The position numbers and the translations under genes are program-made. From Solirubrobacter pauli (GTDB lineage Bacteria; Actinomycetota; Thermoleophilia; Solirubrobacterales; Solirubrobacteraceae): a DNA stretch of 64,000 nucleotides. The notes beneath the pieces were generated by a model, which was not told the DNA's origin, did not search any database, and saw nothing but the letters and a program-made list of their open reading frames with translations. How positions within the stretch are numbered: position 1 is the first letter of the stretch; the number at the start of each line of letters is the position of its first letter. The stretch lies in assembly GCF_003633755.1 (NCBI RefSeq), contig NZ_RBIL01000001.1, positions 2,279,426-2,343,425 on the forward strand. The letters are read 5' to 3'. Positions 8,829 to 17,743 of this stretch are shown piece by piece.

Positions 8829-9871
8829 AGGTCGAGCGTACGGCGGGCGATGTCCTCCCAGCCGTACTCGCCGTCCGCCGCCGCGCGTGACGCCGCCGCC
8901 ATCCGGTCCAGCCGCCCCGGGTCGGCGAGCAGCGCGCGCAGCTCGGTCGCGAGCGCGTCCGGATCATCCGGCTCGACGATCGCCGCCGCTCCCGTGTCCG
9001 CCACCTCGGGGAACCCGCCCACGCGCGTGAGGAGCATCGGCTTGCCGAACGCGAGCGCCGTGAACAGCACGCCGCTCTGGTCGATCTCGCGGTAGGGCAG
9101 CACCACGAGGTCGGCCGCCCGGAACGCACCCGCGAGCTCCCCGGCGGAGACGAACCGCAGCGCCGTCCGCACGCCGGGACCGTGGATCGCCGACACGTCC
9201 ATGCGGGGCATGCCGATCACCCACAGCTCCGCGTCCACGTCCGCCCGGCGCCACGCCTCCAGCAGCACGTCGACGCCCTTGTACGGCCGGAGCAGGCCGA
9301 ACATCAGCACGACGGGCTTGTCGGGCTTCGCGAACGGCGCCTCGCCGGGCACGTCCAGGCCGGTCAGCGCGCCGTGGCGGATCACGTGCACGAGCGACGG
9401 GTCCAGCCCGAGCTCGTCGCGCAGCCGCGCCGCGCCGTGCTCGGAGTGCACGACCACCGCGTCCATCCGCTCGTAGAGCCGGCGCTGGCCGGCGAGCTGG
9501 CCGGGGCTGGGCTCGCGCGGGAGCACGTCGTGCGCGGTCAGCAGCCGCGGGTGCCGGTCGGGCAGCAGGCGCCCGTCGAGCTGCTGCACGGGCAGCCACT
9601 GGAAGTGCACGACGTCGGCGGCCTTCGCCGCCCGCCGGTACCGGAGCATGTCCGGCACGTGCTGCGCGAGCCGCGCGTACCGCCGCCCGCGCGCCGGCGC
9701 CCAGCGGTAGAAGTCCTCGACCACCCGCACCCCGGGCGCGTCCGGCACGTCGCCGTACCCGAACGCGCTGGTGTGCAGCTGCACCTCGGCGCCCGCCTGC
9801 GCGAGCGCCGAAGCCAACGCCCGGTCGTAGGGCGGCGTGTAGGCCGCCGGGTCGACCAGGTGGACGCGCAT
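8807..9871 (-). CDS. Glycosyltransferase family 4
   Basis: A 354-residue GT-B enzyme. The N-terminal acceptor lobe has VHFQWLPVQQL and LLTAHDVLPREP; the donor lobe has VVLMFGLLRPYKGVDVLLEAW, then LVVLPYREIDQSGVLFTALAFGKPML, the family's nucleotide-sugar site in which the second glutamate of the usual E-x7-E is replaced by alanine or nearby residues. This is expected to add a sugar to a polysaccharide or lipid acceptor on the inner face of the membrane. ATG 9871 gives MRVHLVDPAAYTPPYD. The gene is the only minus-strand member here besides the subtilase upstream and may be transcribed with it, as 28 bases separate them. Confidence 0.85.
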   Translation of the reverse strand: MRVHLVDPAAYTPPYDRALASALAQAGAEVQLHTSAFGYGDVPDAPGVRVVEDFYRWAPARGRRYARLAQHVPDMLRYRRAAKAADVVHFQWLPVQQLDGRLLPDRHPRLLTAHDVLPREPSPGQLAGQRRLYERMDAVVVHSEHGAARLRDELGLDPSLVHVIRHGALTGLDVPGEAPFAKPDKPVVLMFGLLRPYKGVDVLLEAWRRADVDAELWVIGMPRMDVSAIHGPGVRTALRFVSAGELAGAFRAADLVVLPYREIDQSGVLFTALAFGKPMLLTRVGGFPEVADTGAAAIVEPDDPDALATELRALLADPGRLDRMAAASRAAADGEYGWEDIARRTLDLYASLRR

Positions 9872-9883
9872 CGGCGCCCAAGA

Positions 9884-9902
9884 TAAACGTCCTGGACGTT
9901 TA
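9884..9902. repeat. Perfect palindrome at the subtilase stop codon
   Basis: TAAACGTCC, one base, GGACGTTTA: nine paired bases with a one-base centre. Its end is the TAA stop of the subtilase (9902-9900). It is the most AT-rich stretch locally. The loop is too short for a normal terminator, so it could be an operator or processing site. Confidence 0.55.
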
Positions 9903-11060
9903 AGAAAGCGCCTTAACCAGGTTCACGCGGCCGAAGCCGAATTGGGTGTCGCGGCCCGGGGTGCCGAGGTCGTCGACGGACGTGTCGAGCTTGGAGCGGA
10001 TCTGTGCCGCGGAGAAGGACGGGTTCTTCGCCGCGATCAGCGCCGCCACGCCCGCCACGTGCGGCGTCGCCATCGACGTGCCCGAGAAGGCCACGTACCC
10101 GCCGCCGCGCTTGGTGGAGAGGACGTCGACGCCCGCCGCGGCGATCTCGACGTCCGCGTTGGCGTTCGAGAACGAGGCGCGCGCGTCGTTGCGATCGGTC
10201 GCGGCCACGGAGACGACCTCCGGGTACGCGGCCGGGTAGTTGGCCGTGGCGTCACCGTCGTTGCCGGCCGCCGCGATGATCAGCGAGCCGCTGGAGGTGG
10301 CGTTGCGGACCGCCGTCTGGAGCGTCGTCGACGCGCCGCCGCCGAGCGACATCGAGATGACCTTCACGCCCTTGCCGGCGAGGTAGGTGATGCAGTTCGC
10401 CACGCCCGCCGTGCTGCCCGAGCCGAGCGCGTTGAGCGCCTTGCAGATCGCGAGGCTCGAGTTGAAGGACACGCCCGCCACGCCGACGCCGTTGTTGGCC
10501 TTCGCCGCGATCGTCCCCGCCACGTGCGTGCCGTGGTCGTTGTCGTCGTTGCACGAGCCCTCGCGGACGCGGCTGGTGAGCAGCTGGACCGACGCGCAGG
10601 CCACGACCTTCCCCGACAGGTCCTCGTGCGCCGCGTCGATGCCGGTGTCCACGATGCCGACGGTCGTCGCCGGCAGGCTCGGGTACCCCGCGAGGTCCCA
10701 GCCCTCGGGCGCGTCCATGTCCGCGTCGTTGGCGTTGTTGAGCCCGTAGAGCTCACCGAAGCGTGCGTCGTTGGGCACCCCGAGCGCCTTGAGCTCGACG
10801 TTCGGCTCCGCGTACTCGACGGTCGACGAGCGGTTGAGCACCGCCGCCGCCGCGGCCGCGTCGGCCACCTCGACGACCTGCGCGCCGTTCGCCGCCACCG
10901 TGCCGAGCACGGCCGACAGGCCCGCCCGGTCCGCCGCCGCCGACTTGGACGTGGCTGCCGCACCCGCCTTGTACTTGACGATCACGCTGTCCGCGCTCGC
11001 CGTGGCCGGAACGGTCAGCAGCGCGGCGACTCCCAGCGCCACGCACGTGCTTCGCTGCAT
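9900..11060 (-). CDS. Secreted subtilisin-like serine protease (S8)
   Basis: A secreted endopeptidase of 386 residues. A signal peptide occupies residues 1-23 (cleavage near ATASA), followed by a propeptide of about 70 residues that would act as an intramolecular inhibitor. The catalytic triad is visible: Asp138 in IVDTGID, His176 in NDHGTHVAG and Ser329 in SGTSMATPHVAG; the oxyanion asparagine is Asn267 in AAAGN. Four cysteines in the catalytic domain could form disulfides. GGGAGG lies seven bases before ATG 11060. The protein has no extra C-terminal domain. Neighbouring genes make polysaccharide, so a role in surface turnover or nutrition is only a guess. Confidence 0.92.
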   Translation of the reverse strand: MQRSTCVALGVAALLTVPATASADSVIVKYKAGAAATSKSAAADRAGLSAVLGTVAANGAQVVEVADAAAAAAVLNRSSTVEYAEPNVELKALGVPNDARFGELYGLNNANDADMDAPEGWDLAGYPSLPATTVGIVDTGIDAAHEDLSGKVVACASVQLLTSRVREGSCNDDNDHGTHVAGTIAAKANNGVGVAGVSFNSSLAICKALNALGSGSTAGVANCITYLAGKGVKVISMSLGGGASTTLQTAVRNATSSGSLIIAAAGNDGDATANYPAAYPEVVSVAATDRNDARASFSNANADVEIAAAGVDVLSTKRGGGYVAFSGTSMATPHVAGVAALIAAKNPSFSAAQIRSKLDTSVDDLGTPGRDTQFGFGRVNLVKALS

Positions 11061-11130
11061 TGGATTGCCTCCCTTGAGCTATCCCCTGTGGAGGCCGTGA
11101 ACGCAACGGGGCGGCGAGACTTGCGCGCAC

Positions 11131-11147
11131 GCTGACACGGTGTCAGC
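11131..11147. promoter_or_regulatory. Palindromic operator-like site between divergent genes
   Basis: GCTGACAC, G, GTGTCAGC is an eight-plus-eight perfect palindrome in the 149-base space between the divergent subtilase and glycosyltransferase genes. Position and symmetry fit a dimeric repressor site. No T-tract follows, so a terminator is less likely. Confidence 0.4.
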
Positions 11148-11209
11148 AATCTGGCATTCGGTCACAGAGGCGCATCTCACGCCGCGGTTGCGCCACACTG
11201 CAGACCTTC

Positions 11210-12172
11210 GTGCCCGTCGAGCTCTCCTTCTGCGTGGTCAACACCGAGCAGCGCGGTCTGCTGCGCTACTGCCTGGACTCGATCGCACGCGAGCGGGCGA
11301 CCGTCGACTTCGAGTCCGAGGTCATCGTGCTCGACAACGCGTCCCAGGACGGGTCGGTCGAGGTCGCCAGCCGCCATCCGGTGGTCAACGAGGTGATCGC
11401 GCTCCCGCAGCGCCAGGGCAAGGCCGCGAACGACTCGCTGCTGCTCGAGCGCGCGCGGGGCCGCTACTGCCTGCTGCTCAACGAGGACTCCGAGCTCGAG
11501 CCCGGCGCGACCGTCGCGCTGCACGCCGCGCTCGACGCCGACGACCGCGCGGGCGCGGCGGGCGCCATGCTCGTCCGGCCCGACGGCGCCCAGCAGCCCT
11601 CGGCCTGGCGCTTCCCGTCGGCCAGCACCGCGCTGTTCACGGCGCTGTGGCTGCACAAGTCGATGGTCGTCCAGAGCAGCGGCGAGGCCGTCAAGCGCGT
11701 CGACTGGGTGCAGTCGGCGGCGATGCTCGTGCGCCGCTCGGCCGCCGAGGAGATCGGCTACTTCGACACCGACTTCTTCGTCTACTCCGACGAGGTGGAC
11801 TTCTGCAAGCGGCTGCGCGACGCGGGCTGGCACACGCTGTACGTGCCCGACTCACGCGCCGTGCACCACGAGCAGCTGCAGACCGGCAACGTCCCGAGCC
11901 GCCGGATCGTCGAGTTCTCGCGCAACCGCGACCGCTACATGCGCAAGCACCACTCGTGGATCTCGGCACAGGCGGTCCGCTGGCTCACGGCCTGGACCTA
12001 CGCCGTCCGGGCCGCCGGCGCGCTCGTCATCCCCGGGCACAACCCCAAGCGCTACCTCAAGCACGTGAGCTCCACGCTCGCGCCCAGCCGCGGCGAGGGT
12101 CTGCGCGAGGGCGCGGAGGAGTTCAACCGGCGCTTGGCGCCTCCGATGGGGCCGGCCGGCTTCGACGACTGA
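11210..12172 (+). CDS. Glycosyltransferase family 2 (rhamnosyltransferase-like)
   Basis: A soluble GT-A glycosyltransferase of 320 residues. It begins ELSFCVVNTEQRGLLRYCLDSI, then VIVLDNASQDGSVEV, LLLNEDSELEPGA with the acidic metal site, WVQSAAMLVRRSA and GYFDTDFFVYSDEVDFCKRL, an order typical of WbbL-like rhamnosyltransferases that extend O-antigen or cell-wall arabinogalactan linkers. The donor sugar cannot be fixed from sequence. GTG 11210 fits the family N-terminus. The last 50 bases overlap the end of the convergent flippase gene. Confidence 0.85.
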   Translation: MPVELSFCVVNTEQRGLLRYCLDSIARERATVDFESEVIVLDNASQDGSVEVASRHPVVNEVIALPQRQGKAANDSLLLERARGRYCLLLNEDSELEPGATVALHAALDADDRAGAAGAMLVRPDGAQQPSAWRFPSASTALFTALWLHKSMVVQSSGEAVKRVDWVQSAAMLVRRSAAEEIGYFDTDFFVYSDEVDFCKRLRDAGWHTLYVPDSRAVHHEQLQTGNVPSRRIVEFSRNRDRYMRKHHSWISAQAVRWLTAWTYAVRAAGALVIPGHNPKRYLKHVSSTLAPSRGEGLREGAEEFNRRLAPPMGPAGFDD

Positions 12173-13598
12173 GCAGGCCACGGGCGGCGCGCAGCTCGCC
12201 CGGCCGGAAGAAGCGGGTCGCGACCAGGGCGACCGGCAGGGCGGCGAGGACGAGCGCGCGGGTGACGAAGCCGGCCGCGCCGTCCGTGGGCAGCAGCAGC
12301 TCGCCGGCCGCGGTCAGCCCGCCCACGACCACGACGACCTGCGCGAGCCTCGCCCACTCGAACGCGACCGGGAACAGCGAGTGGGTGAGCGCCCACATCG
12401 CGACGAGCATCACGGCGTACGCGCCCACGAGCGCGAGCCCCGCGCCGGCGATCCCGAGCGGGGGCACGAGCACCACCAACAGGACGACGTTGACCGCGAG
12501 CCCGCACAGCGCCGCGGGGGCGTTGCGGACCGTGACCTGCGCGCGGGCGGCCATCGCCACCAGCACGAGGAAGAGCCCGTAGAGCGCCCAGCCGAGCGCG
12601 ACCCAGGTGAGCGCCTCGTGCGCGGCGTAGAACTCCGGCGCGGCGAAGATCCGCACGAGCCAGCGGCCGAGCAGCGCGATGCCGGCCACGACGAGCCCGG
12701 TGAACAGGACGTAGTACGTGGTGATGCGGGCGTACACGCGCGCCGCCTCGGCGTCGTCGGCGATCGAGAAGGCCAGCGGCGGCCACGCCAGCTGGAACGC
12801 GCGGACCGTGAAGACCACGATGCCGGCGAGCTTGACGCTCAGCGAGTACAGGCCCGCGTCGTCGGGGCTCTCCGCCCGGTAGAGCCACAGCCGGTCGACG
12901 AAGAAGATCAGGAACACGGAGACCTCGGCGGGCACGGTCGGCAGCCCGAAGCGCAGCATCGGCGCGAGCTGCGGGCGGCTCGGTAGCCCGATCGCGTCGC
13001 GCTCCACCCACCACAGCCCGAGCAGCACCACGGCCGAGGCCGCGTAGTTGCCGAGCACGAGGCCGAACGCGCCCTGATCGGCGACGACCACCAGCAGCAC
13101 GGTCAGCAGGACCGTCAGCCCGACGTTGATCAGCGACGCGATCGCGAAGTCCCGCGCGCGCTCCTCCACCCGCAGCAGCGCGTAGACGAGCTCGAGGTTC
13201 GTGAACGCCCACAGGCCGAGCGCACCCGCGCGCACCACGTCGGCCTGCTCCGTACCGAGCAGGGCGCGGCTCACGGGGTCCGCGAAGACGGCGACCAGCA
13301 GCGCGGCCACGGTCGTGATCGCCAGCAGCGTCCCGATCGCCGTCCGCGCGAGCGTGCGCCGGCGCTCGGGGTCGGCGTCCAGGTAGTGGAAGCGCACGAA
13401 CGCCTCCCCCAGCCCGAGCCGCAGCACGATCGAGCTGAGGATGATCGTCGTCAGGATCAGCTCGGCCGTGCCGTAGTCCGCGCGCGTCAGATGGTGCGTG
13501 TAGACCGGCAGCAGCGCGAGGGCGACGACCTTGGAGACCGCGTCGGCGAGCTGATACGCCGCCCCGGTGCGCAGCAGCCGTCGCAGATACCCCGTCAT
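12123..13598 (-). CDS. Lipid-linked oligosaccharide flippase (Wzx/MVF type)
   Basis: A 491-residue integral membrane protein with about 12-14 helices. It opens with GAAYQLADAVSKVVALALLPVYTHHLTRADYGTAEL split over the first helices, the usual Wzx/RfbX opening, and contains GLPTVPAEVSVFLIFFVDRLWL and paired helices to the end, finishing in a charged cytoplasmic tail. Such proteins move undecaprenyl-linked repeat units across the membrane. ATG 13598 is chosen; GTG 13610 is possible. The gene is divergent from the next glycosyltransferase with a palindromic -10 region in the 29-base gap. Confidence 0.86.
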   Translation of the reverse strand: MTGYLRRLLRTGAAYQLADAVSKVVALALLPVYTHHLTRADYGTAELILTTIILSSIVLRLGLGEAFVRFHYLDADPERRRTLARTAIGTLLAITTVAALLVAVFADPVSRALLGTEQADVVRAGALGLWAFTNLELVYALLRVEERARDFAIASLINVGLTVLLTVLLVVVADQGAFGLVLGNYAASAVVLLGLWWVERDAIGLPSRPQLAPMLRFGLPTVPAEVSVFLIFFVDRLWLYRAESPDDAGLYSLSVKLAGIVVFTVRAFQLAWPPLAFSIADDAEAARVYARITTYYVLFTGLVVAGIALLGRWLVRIFAAPEFYAAHEALTWVALGWALYGLFLVLVAMAARAQVTVRNAPAALCGLAVNVVLLVVLVPPLGIAGAGLALVGAYAVMLVAMWALTHSLFPVAFEWARLAQVVVVVGGLTAAGELLLPTDGAAGFVTRALVLAALPVALVATRFFRPGELRAARGLLSRRSRPAPSEAPSAG

Positions 13599-13608
13599 TG
13601 TGTGGAGC

Positions 13609-13618
13609 ACGCTAGCGT
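13609..13618. promoter_or_regulatory. Palindromic -10 region shared by divergent flippase and glycosyltransferase
   Basis: ACGCTAGCGT is a perfect palindrome that contains TAGCGT on both strands. On the plus strand it ends nine bases before ATG 13628; on the minus strand ten bases before ATG 13598. Both fit short or absent leaders. Confidence 0.45.
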
Positions 13619-13627
13619 CCTTGCGCG

Positions 13628-14827
13628 ATGACCGACCCGGCCGGCGGCTACGGATGGCGAGCGGGACCCGCGGGCGCCGCGGCGCGCGCGGAGCGCTCGC
13701 ACGGCGACGAGCCGGCGGCGATCGGCGTGCTGCTGCTGCCACGCACGCTCGAGTCGTTCATCCTGCGTGACCAGGCCGAGGACCTGCTGAGCGCGCCCGG
13801 GATCGTCGCGGTCGAGCCGGCCCGGATCTCGTACGGCGCGTACCTGCGCCTGCCCGCCTCAGTCGGTGACGGGCTCGCCGCCACCCAGGCGAAGCGGCTC
13901 AAGCTGCCGGGCGTCCCGCGCCTGATCGTCATCTTCCACCCGCTGCAGTATCCGCTCGCGCGCGGGTTGATCGCCCAGCACCCGGACGTCGAGCTCTGGT
14001 ACTGGCAGTGGGACCGCTTCGACGCCGCCTACGACGCGTCGCCGCGCCAGCGCGACCGGCTCCAGGAGCTGCACCTGGCCGCCTCGCTGCGGGCGAAGAA
14101 GAACGTCGTCGTCACGGACGCGCTCGGCGCGCTCGTCGACGAGGAGGCGGGCCCGGCCCAGCTGATCCCGCTGGCTGCGGACTCGTTCCCCGCGCCCGAT
14201 CCCGGCGCGACGGTCGTCGCGGTGTCGCTCGGGCACCTGGGCCACCGGACCGACTGGAAGCTGCTGCGCGCGGTCGCCGAGGGCATGCCGGAGCTCGTGC
14301 TGCTGTTGATCGGCGCCTGGCACGAGGCCGAATCCGGCCACGACGAGGACTTCCAGGCCTGCCGGCGGGCGCCGAATCTGCTCTGGCTCGGGCACCGGTC
14401 CGACGAGGAGGCCGCGCGGCTGATCGCGCTGGCGGACGTCGGCATCGTGCCGTTCGAGCGCTCGGACTTCAACGAGACCGGCCTGCCGTACCGGATCCTC
14501 AAGTACGCGCGGCTCGGACGCCGCACCGTCTCGCGTGACCTGGCGGGCGTCCGCACGTGGGCGAACGCGGTCACGACCGCCGAGACGCCCGCCGCGTGGA
14601 TCGCCGCGTTGCGCGCGCACGCGGGCGCGCGGGTCAAGCCGGACGCCGAGCTGCGCGAATGGGCGTTCGCCCAGACCGCGCACGCGCAGAACCGCCCGCT
14701 GTGGGAACGGATCGAGGCACTGGGGATCGAGAGCGGACGGCTCGGCAGCGAGCGCGTCAGCAGCGACGATACGCCGTCAAGATCCCGGCGGAAGCGACGC
14801 GCTCGAACGCCGGATTCGGCAGGTTGA
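13628..14827 (+). CDS. GT-B glycosyltransferase, family uncertain
   Basis: The 399-residue product looks like a GT-B glycosyltransferase of the GT1/GT4 kind. The N-lobe contains RLIVIFHPLQYPLARGLI and DVELWYWQWDRFD, with KKNVVVTDALGALVDE marking the hinge. The C-lobe has VAVSLGHLGHRTDWKLL, LLLIGAWHEAE and ADVGIVPFERSDFNETGLPYRILKYARLGR, corresponding to the donor-binding acidic loop. Family members often add sugars to teichuronic-type or capsule chains. The first 30 residues are low-complexity and may be untranslated if a later start is used. The C-terminal 20 residues are basic and lie over the end of the convergent membrane glycosyltransferase gene (overlap 71 bases). Confidence 0.7.
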   Translation: MTDPAGGYGWRAGPAGAAARAERSHGDEPAAIGVLLLPRTLESFILRDQAEDLLSAPGIVAVEPARISYGAYLRLPASVGDGLAATQAKRLKLPGVPRLIVIFHPLQYPLARGLIAQHPDVELWYWQWDRFDAAYDASPRQRDRLQELHLAASLRAKKNVVVTDALGALVDEEAGPAQLIPLAADSFPAPDPGATVVAVSLGHLGHRTDWKLLRAVAEGMPELVLLLIGAWHEAESGHDEDFQACRRAPNLLWLGHRSDEEAARLIALADVGIVPFERSDFNETGLPYRILKYARLGRRTVSRDLAGVRTWANAVTTAETPAAWIAALRAHAGARVKPDAELREWAFAQTAHAQNRPLWERIEALGIESGRLGSERVSSDDTPSRSRRKRRARTPDSAG

Positions 14828-16190
14828 CCGTCGGCTTCGTGCCGTCGGCGAACCCGTAGCGGCGCAGCGCCTTCTGGCTCAGCGCGTAGACCTCGACCCC
14901 ACGGTCGCGGCGCAGCGCGCTGCGGGCGCCGATCCGCGCGTCCTCGAGGTGCCACTTGGCGTCCGGGACGAGCCGGTAGGTCGGGAACGTCAGCGTTCCG
15001 CAGGCCATGCCCTCGCGCACGGCGGGGTCGTCGAGCAGCGTGACGAGGCTGTCGTGCGTGGAGCGGATGAAGCGCATCTCCTCGGTCACGTTGGTGAGTG
15101 ACGGCGCGAGGATGACCATGCCGATCGCCCCGACCACGGTGGCGCCCGCGCTCACCCGCAGCCACAGCGCCCGGACGCGGCCCTCGGCCTCGGTGAAGCC
15201 GACCAGCGCGTAGCCCGCGAACAGGCACATCGCGACGGCCGGAACCGTGAGGTAGCGCGGCAGGATCGAGAGCCCGAGGATGCCGGTGCCGACGAAGGTG
15301 ATGATGCCGCCGGCCAGCAGCGCACCGGGCACGAGCAGCCGCCGCCACCCGAGCAACCGCCACGCCAGGTACGCGCCGATCGGGGCCAGCAGCGCGACCG
15401 GCGGGCGCACGGTCGAGCCGATGAACGTGACGAACGAGCCCGGGACGTGCTGGATCCCACGCACCCGTCCGAGGTCCTCGGCCAGCGCGGACGTCGCCTG
15501 GATCGAGTGCAACGGGTTGCCCGTGACGATCAGGTCGGTCAGGCACCACAGCGCCGGGGCCACGAAGACGATGGGCAGGTCGCGCGGACGGCGCTTCCAC
15601 AACCACCACAAGCCCGTGAGGACCCACGCCTCCGGGCGGAGCAGGCCGGCCAGCACGAGCAGGACGGGCACGCCCCGCCGGTCCTCGGCCGCCAGCACGC
15701 CCGCCCAGACGACGAGCGCGAGGAACGGCGGGTCCACGTACCCGCGCGCGGCGTAGAGCAGGAAGGACGCGGAGGCGGCCACGAACAGCGCGGCCAGCGC
15801 GCCGCTCCAGCGCCCGAACACCGCCGCGCCGAGCCGGTACGTGCCGAGCACCAGCGCCGCGTGCGCGAGGAAGCAGACGAGCACGAGCGCGCGGTCCCCG
15901 CCCTCGCCGAACACGAGCCCGAGCAGGGCGGCGAGCACGATGTAGAGCGGGTGCTGGGTCGGCGCCGCGTAGGCCTCGAAGGACGGCAGCGACCCGTTCA
16001 GCAGCTCCCGGCCCCAGACGAGGTGGTAGTAGGAGTCGTAGTTCGGATAGGTGCGCGTGAGCGCCCATACGAGCACGGCCGCACCGACCGCGAGCAGCGT
16101 GGCGGCGAGCTCGACGCGCCGCGAGAACCGCGAGCGGGCGGGGGACGGGGCCCGGGATGTTCGCCCCTCGGGCGAGCCGTCGCCACTCAT
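14757..16190 (-). CDS. Polytopic membrane glycosyltransferase (GT-C, PMT-like)
   Basis: A protein of 477 residues with about ten membrane helices. After the first helix the external loop reads TRTYPNYDSYYHLVWGRELL with the acidic residue expected for GT-C enzymes that use polyprenyl-phosphate sugars; a second loop has PTQHPLYIVLAALLG. The C-terminal 120 residues are soluble. It probably transfers a lipid-linked sugar to a glycan or protein outside the membrane. ATG 16190 overlaps the stop of the O-antigen-ligase-like gene by four bases (ATGA), making it the last gene of the operon that starts at 23711. Confidence 0.75.
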   Translation of the reverse strand: MSGDGSPEGRTSRAPSPARSRFSRRVELAATLLAVGAAVLVWALTRTYPNYDSYYHLVWGRELLNGSLPSFEAYAAPTQHPLYIVLAALLGLVFGEGGDRALVLVCFLAHAALVLGTYRLGAAVFGRWSGALAALFVAASASFLLYAARGYVDPPFLALVVWAGVLAAEDRRGVPVLLVLAGLLRPEAWVLTGLWWLWKRRPRDLPIVFVAPALWCLTDLIVTGNPLHSIQATSALAEDLGRVRGIQHVPGSFVTFIGSTVRPPVALLAPIGAYLAWRLLGWRRLLVPGALLAGGIITFVGTGILGLSILPRYLTVPAVAMCLFAGYALVGFTEAEGRVRALWLRVSAGATVVGAIGMVILAPSLTNVTEEMRFIRSTHDSLVTLLDDPAVREGMACGTLTFPTYRLVPDAKWHLEDARIGARSALRRDRGVEVYALSQKALRRYGFADGTKPTVNLPNPAFERVASAGILTAYRRC

Positions 16191-17743
16191 TGGGCGGTGC
16201 GCGCGACCGCCGCCGGCTCGGTGCGGTGCCCGTTCAGCGCCGCGGCCGCGTCGTCGTCGGGGCGGCGGCGCGAGCGCGGAGCCGAGGCGGCCAGCGCGGA
16301 GCCGAGCGCGAGCAACGTCCAGGTCACCGGGTCCTCGAGGAACGCGGCGTACATCCACGTGTGCAGGACGAGCGCCGCGAAGCCGGCCGCGATCGCGGCA
16401 CGGACCGGGTTCCCGCGCGCGCGGCTCAGCAGCCGCCGGAAGGCGAGCACGAGCAGGGCGACGTACAGCGCGAGCCCGACGAGGCCCTGCTCGGCGGCGA
16501 CGGTGATCGGGATCGTGTGGGAGGCCGAGACCGCCTCACGGCCCGACGCGCGCTCCGCCCGCCGGTACTCCGTGTTGAACGAGCCGGAGCCCCAGCCCGT
16601 CAGGAGCTTCTCCCCGGCCAGGTGGACGCCGCCCTCCATCAGCTCGACGCGGCCCGAGGTGGCGTCGTTGAGCGAGTCGGAGTCGAAGTCGAGCCGCAGC
16701 GCGCTCGGGAAGGCGAAGATGACGACCGCGGCGATCACGACCGCCAGCGCGACCGGGATCGCGACGAGCTTGGCGCTGTATTTCAGCGCCGCCAGCACGG
16801 CGAGCCCGAGCAGCAGCGCGGCGAAGCTCGACTGCGAGAGCGTGGTCAGCAGGCCGCCCCAGAGGACGACCAGCGCGGCGATCGCCAGCAGCAGGTTGCG
16901 CGGGCGCTTCGCCCACAGCAGCACGGACGCCAGCCCCAGCATCACCAGCGCGAGGAAGCGCCCGTAGATGTTCGGGTCGAAGAACAGCGAGTTGACCCGG
17001 AAGTACTCCTCGACCTGGTTGGACGCGATCACCTTCGGGTTCAGCAGCAGATGACGCGTCTGGAACTCCCAGAACCCGATGCCGGCGAAGATGAGCGCGA
17101 GCACGACGAGCGCGCCGCCGCCCCACAGCAGCCGCCGCGGCGTCCACTCCAGCCCGCGCAGCAACACGAACAGGAGCGCGAACGGGACGTAGAAGAAGAT
17201 CACCTGCTCGAAGGCCTTCGCGTGGCCGTCGCCGTAGATCGACTGGGCGGCGTAGAGCACGATCCCGCCCATCAGCACCCACTCCAGGCCGCCCGCGTTC
17301 TCGGCGGGCGTGCCGGCGTGCCGGGCGGCGAGCCTCGGGACCAGCCACGCCAGCGCGCCCGCGCCGATCACGACGTAGAGCGGTACGAGCAGGTTCGCGG
17401 TGCTGCCGCCGGCCTCGACCGGCACGCGGAACGGCAGCGCCGCCAGCGCGAGCACGGCGAAGAACCCCGGGCGACGCGCGAACAGCCAGGCGAGGCCACC
17501 CATCGCGACCACGCCGACGCACGCCGCGACCAGGCCGAGCACCGGCCGGTTGCGGACCGTCTCCACCTGCGGCGAGTTCCAGATGTCCCCGAACAGCAGG
17601 ACGGGCGTGAGGATCAGCGCGCCGAGCATCGCCCACGCGCGCCCGCGGACGGTGCGGCCAAGGACGGCGGCCGCGGCGAGCGCCGCGGCGACGACCATCC
17701 CCGCCAGCAGGACGGCTTCCGGGAAGGCGGCGGTCTCGCTCAT
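16187..17743 (-). CDS. O-antigen ligase family membrane protein (Wzy/WaaL-like)
   Basis: 518 residues with about twelve membrane helices and one large loop. The loop contains FDPNIYGRFLALVMLG and, further on, TGWGSGSFNTEY and SASHTIPITVAAEQGLVGLALY, matching the Wzy_C/O-antigen ligase family signature with its conserved histidine. These enzymes join lipid-linked glycans to an acceptor or polymerise repeat units. In a Gram-positive-type envelope a polymerase or cell-wall ligase role is more likely than LPS ligation. ATG 17743 overlaps the stop of the upstream gene (ATGA). The tail after the last helix is basic and disordered. Confidence 0.83.
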   Translation of the reverse strand: MSETAAFPEAVLLAGMVVAAALAAAAVLGRTVRGRAWAMLGALILTPVLLFGDIWNSPQVETVRNRPVLGLVAACVGVVAMGGLAWLFARRPGFFAVLALAALPFRVPVEAGGSTANLLVPLYVVIGAGALAWLVPRLAARHAGTPAENAGGLEWVLMGGIVLYAAQSIYGDGHAKAFEQVIFFYVPFALLFVLLRGLEWTPRRLLWGGGALVVLALIFAGIGFWEFQTRHLLLNPKVIASNQVEEYFRVNSLFFDPNIYGRFLALVMLGLASVLLWAKRPRNLLLAIAALVVLWGGLLTTLSQSSFAALLLGLAVLAALKYSAKLVAIPVALAVVIAAVVIFAFPSALRLDFDSDSLNDATSGRVELMEGGVHLAGEKLLTGWGSGSFNTEYRRAERASGREAVSASHTIPITVAAEQGLVGLALYVALLVLAFRRLLSRARGNPVRAAIAAGFAALVLHTWMYAAFLEDPVTWTLLALGSALAASAPRSRRRPDDDAAAALNGHRTEPAAVARTAQ

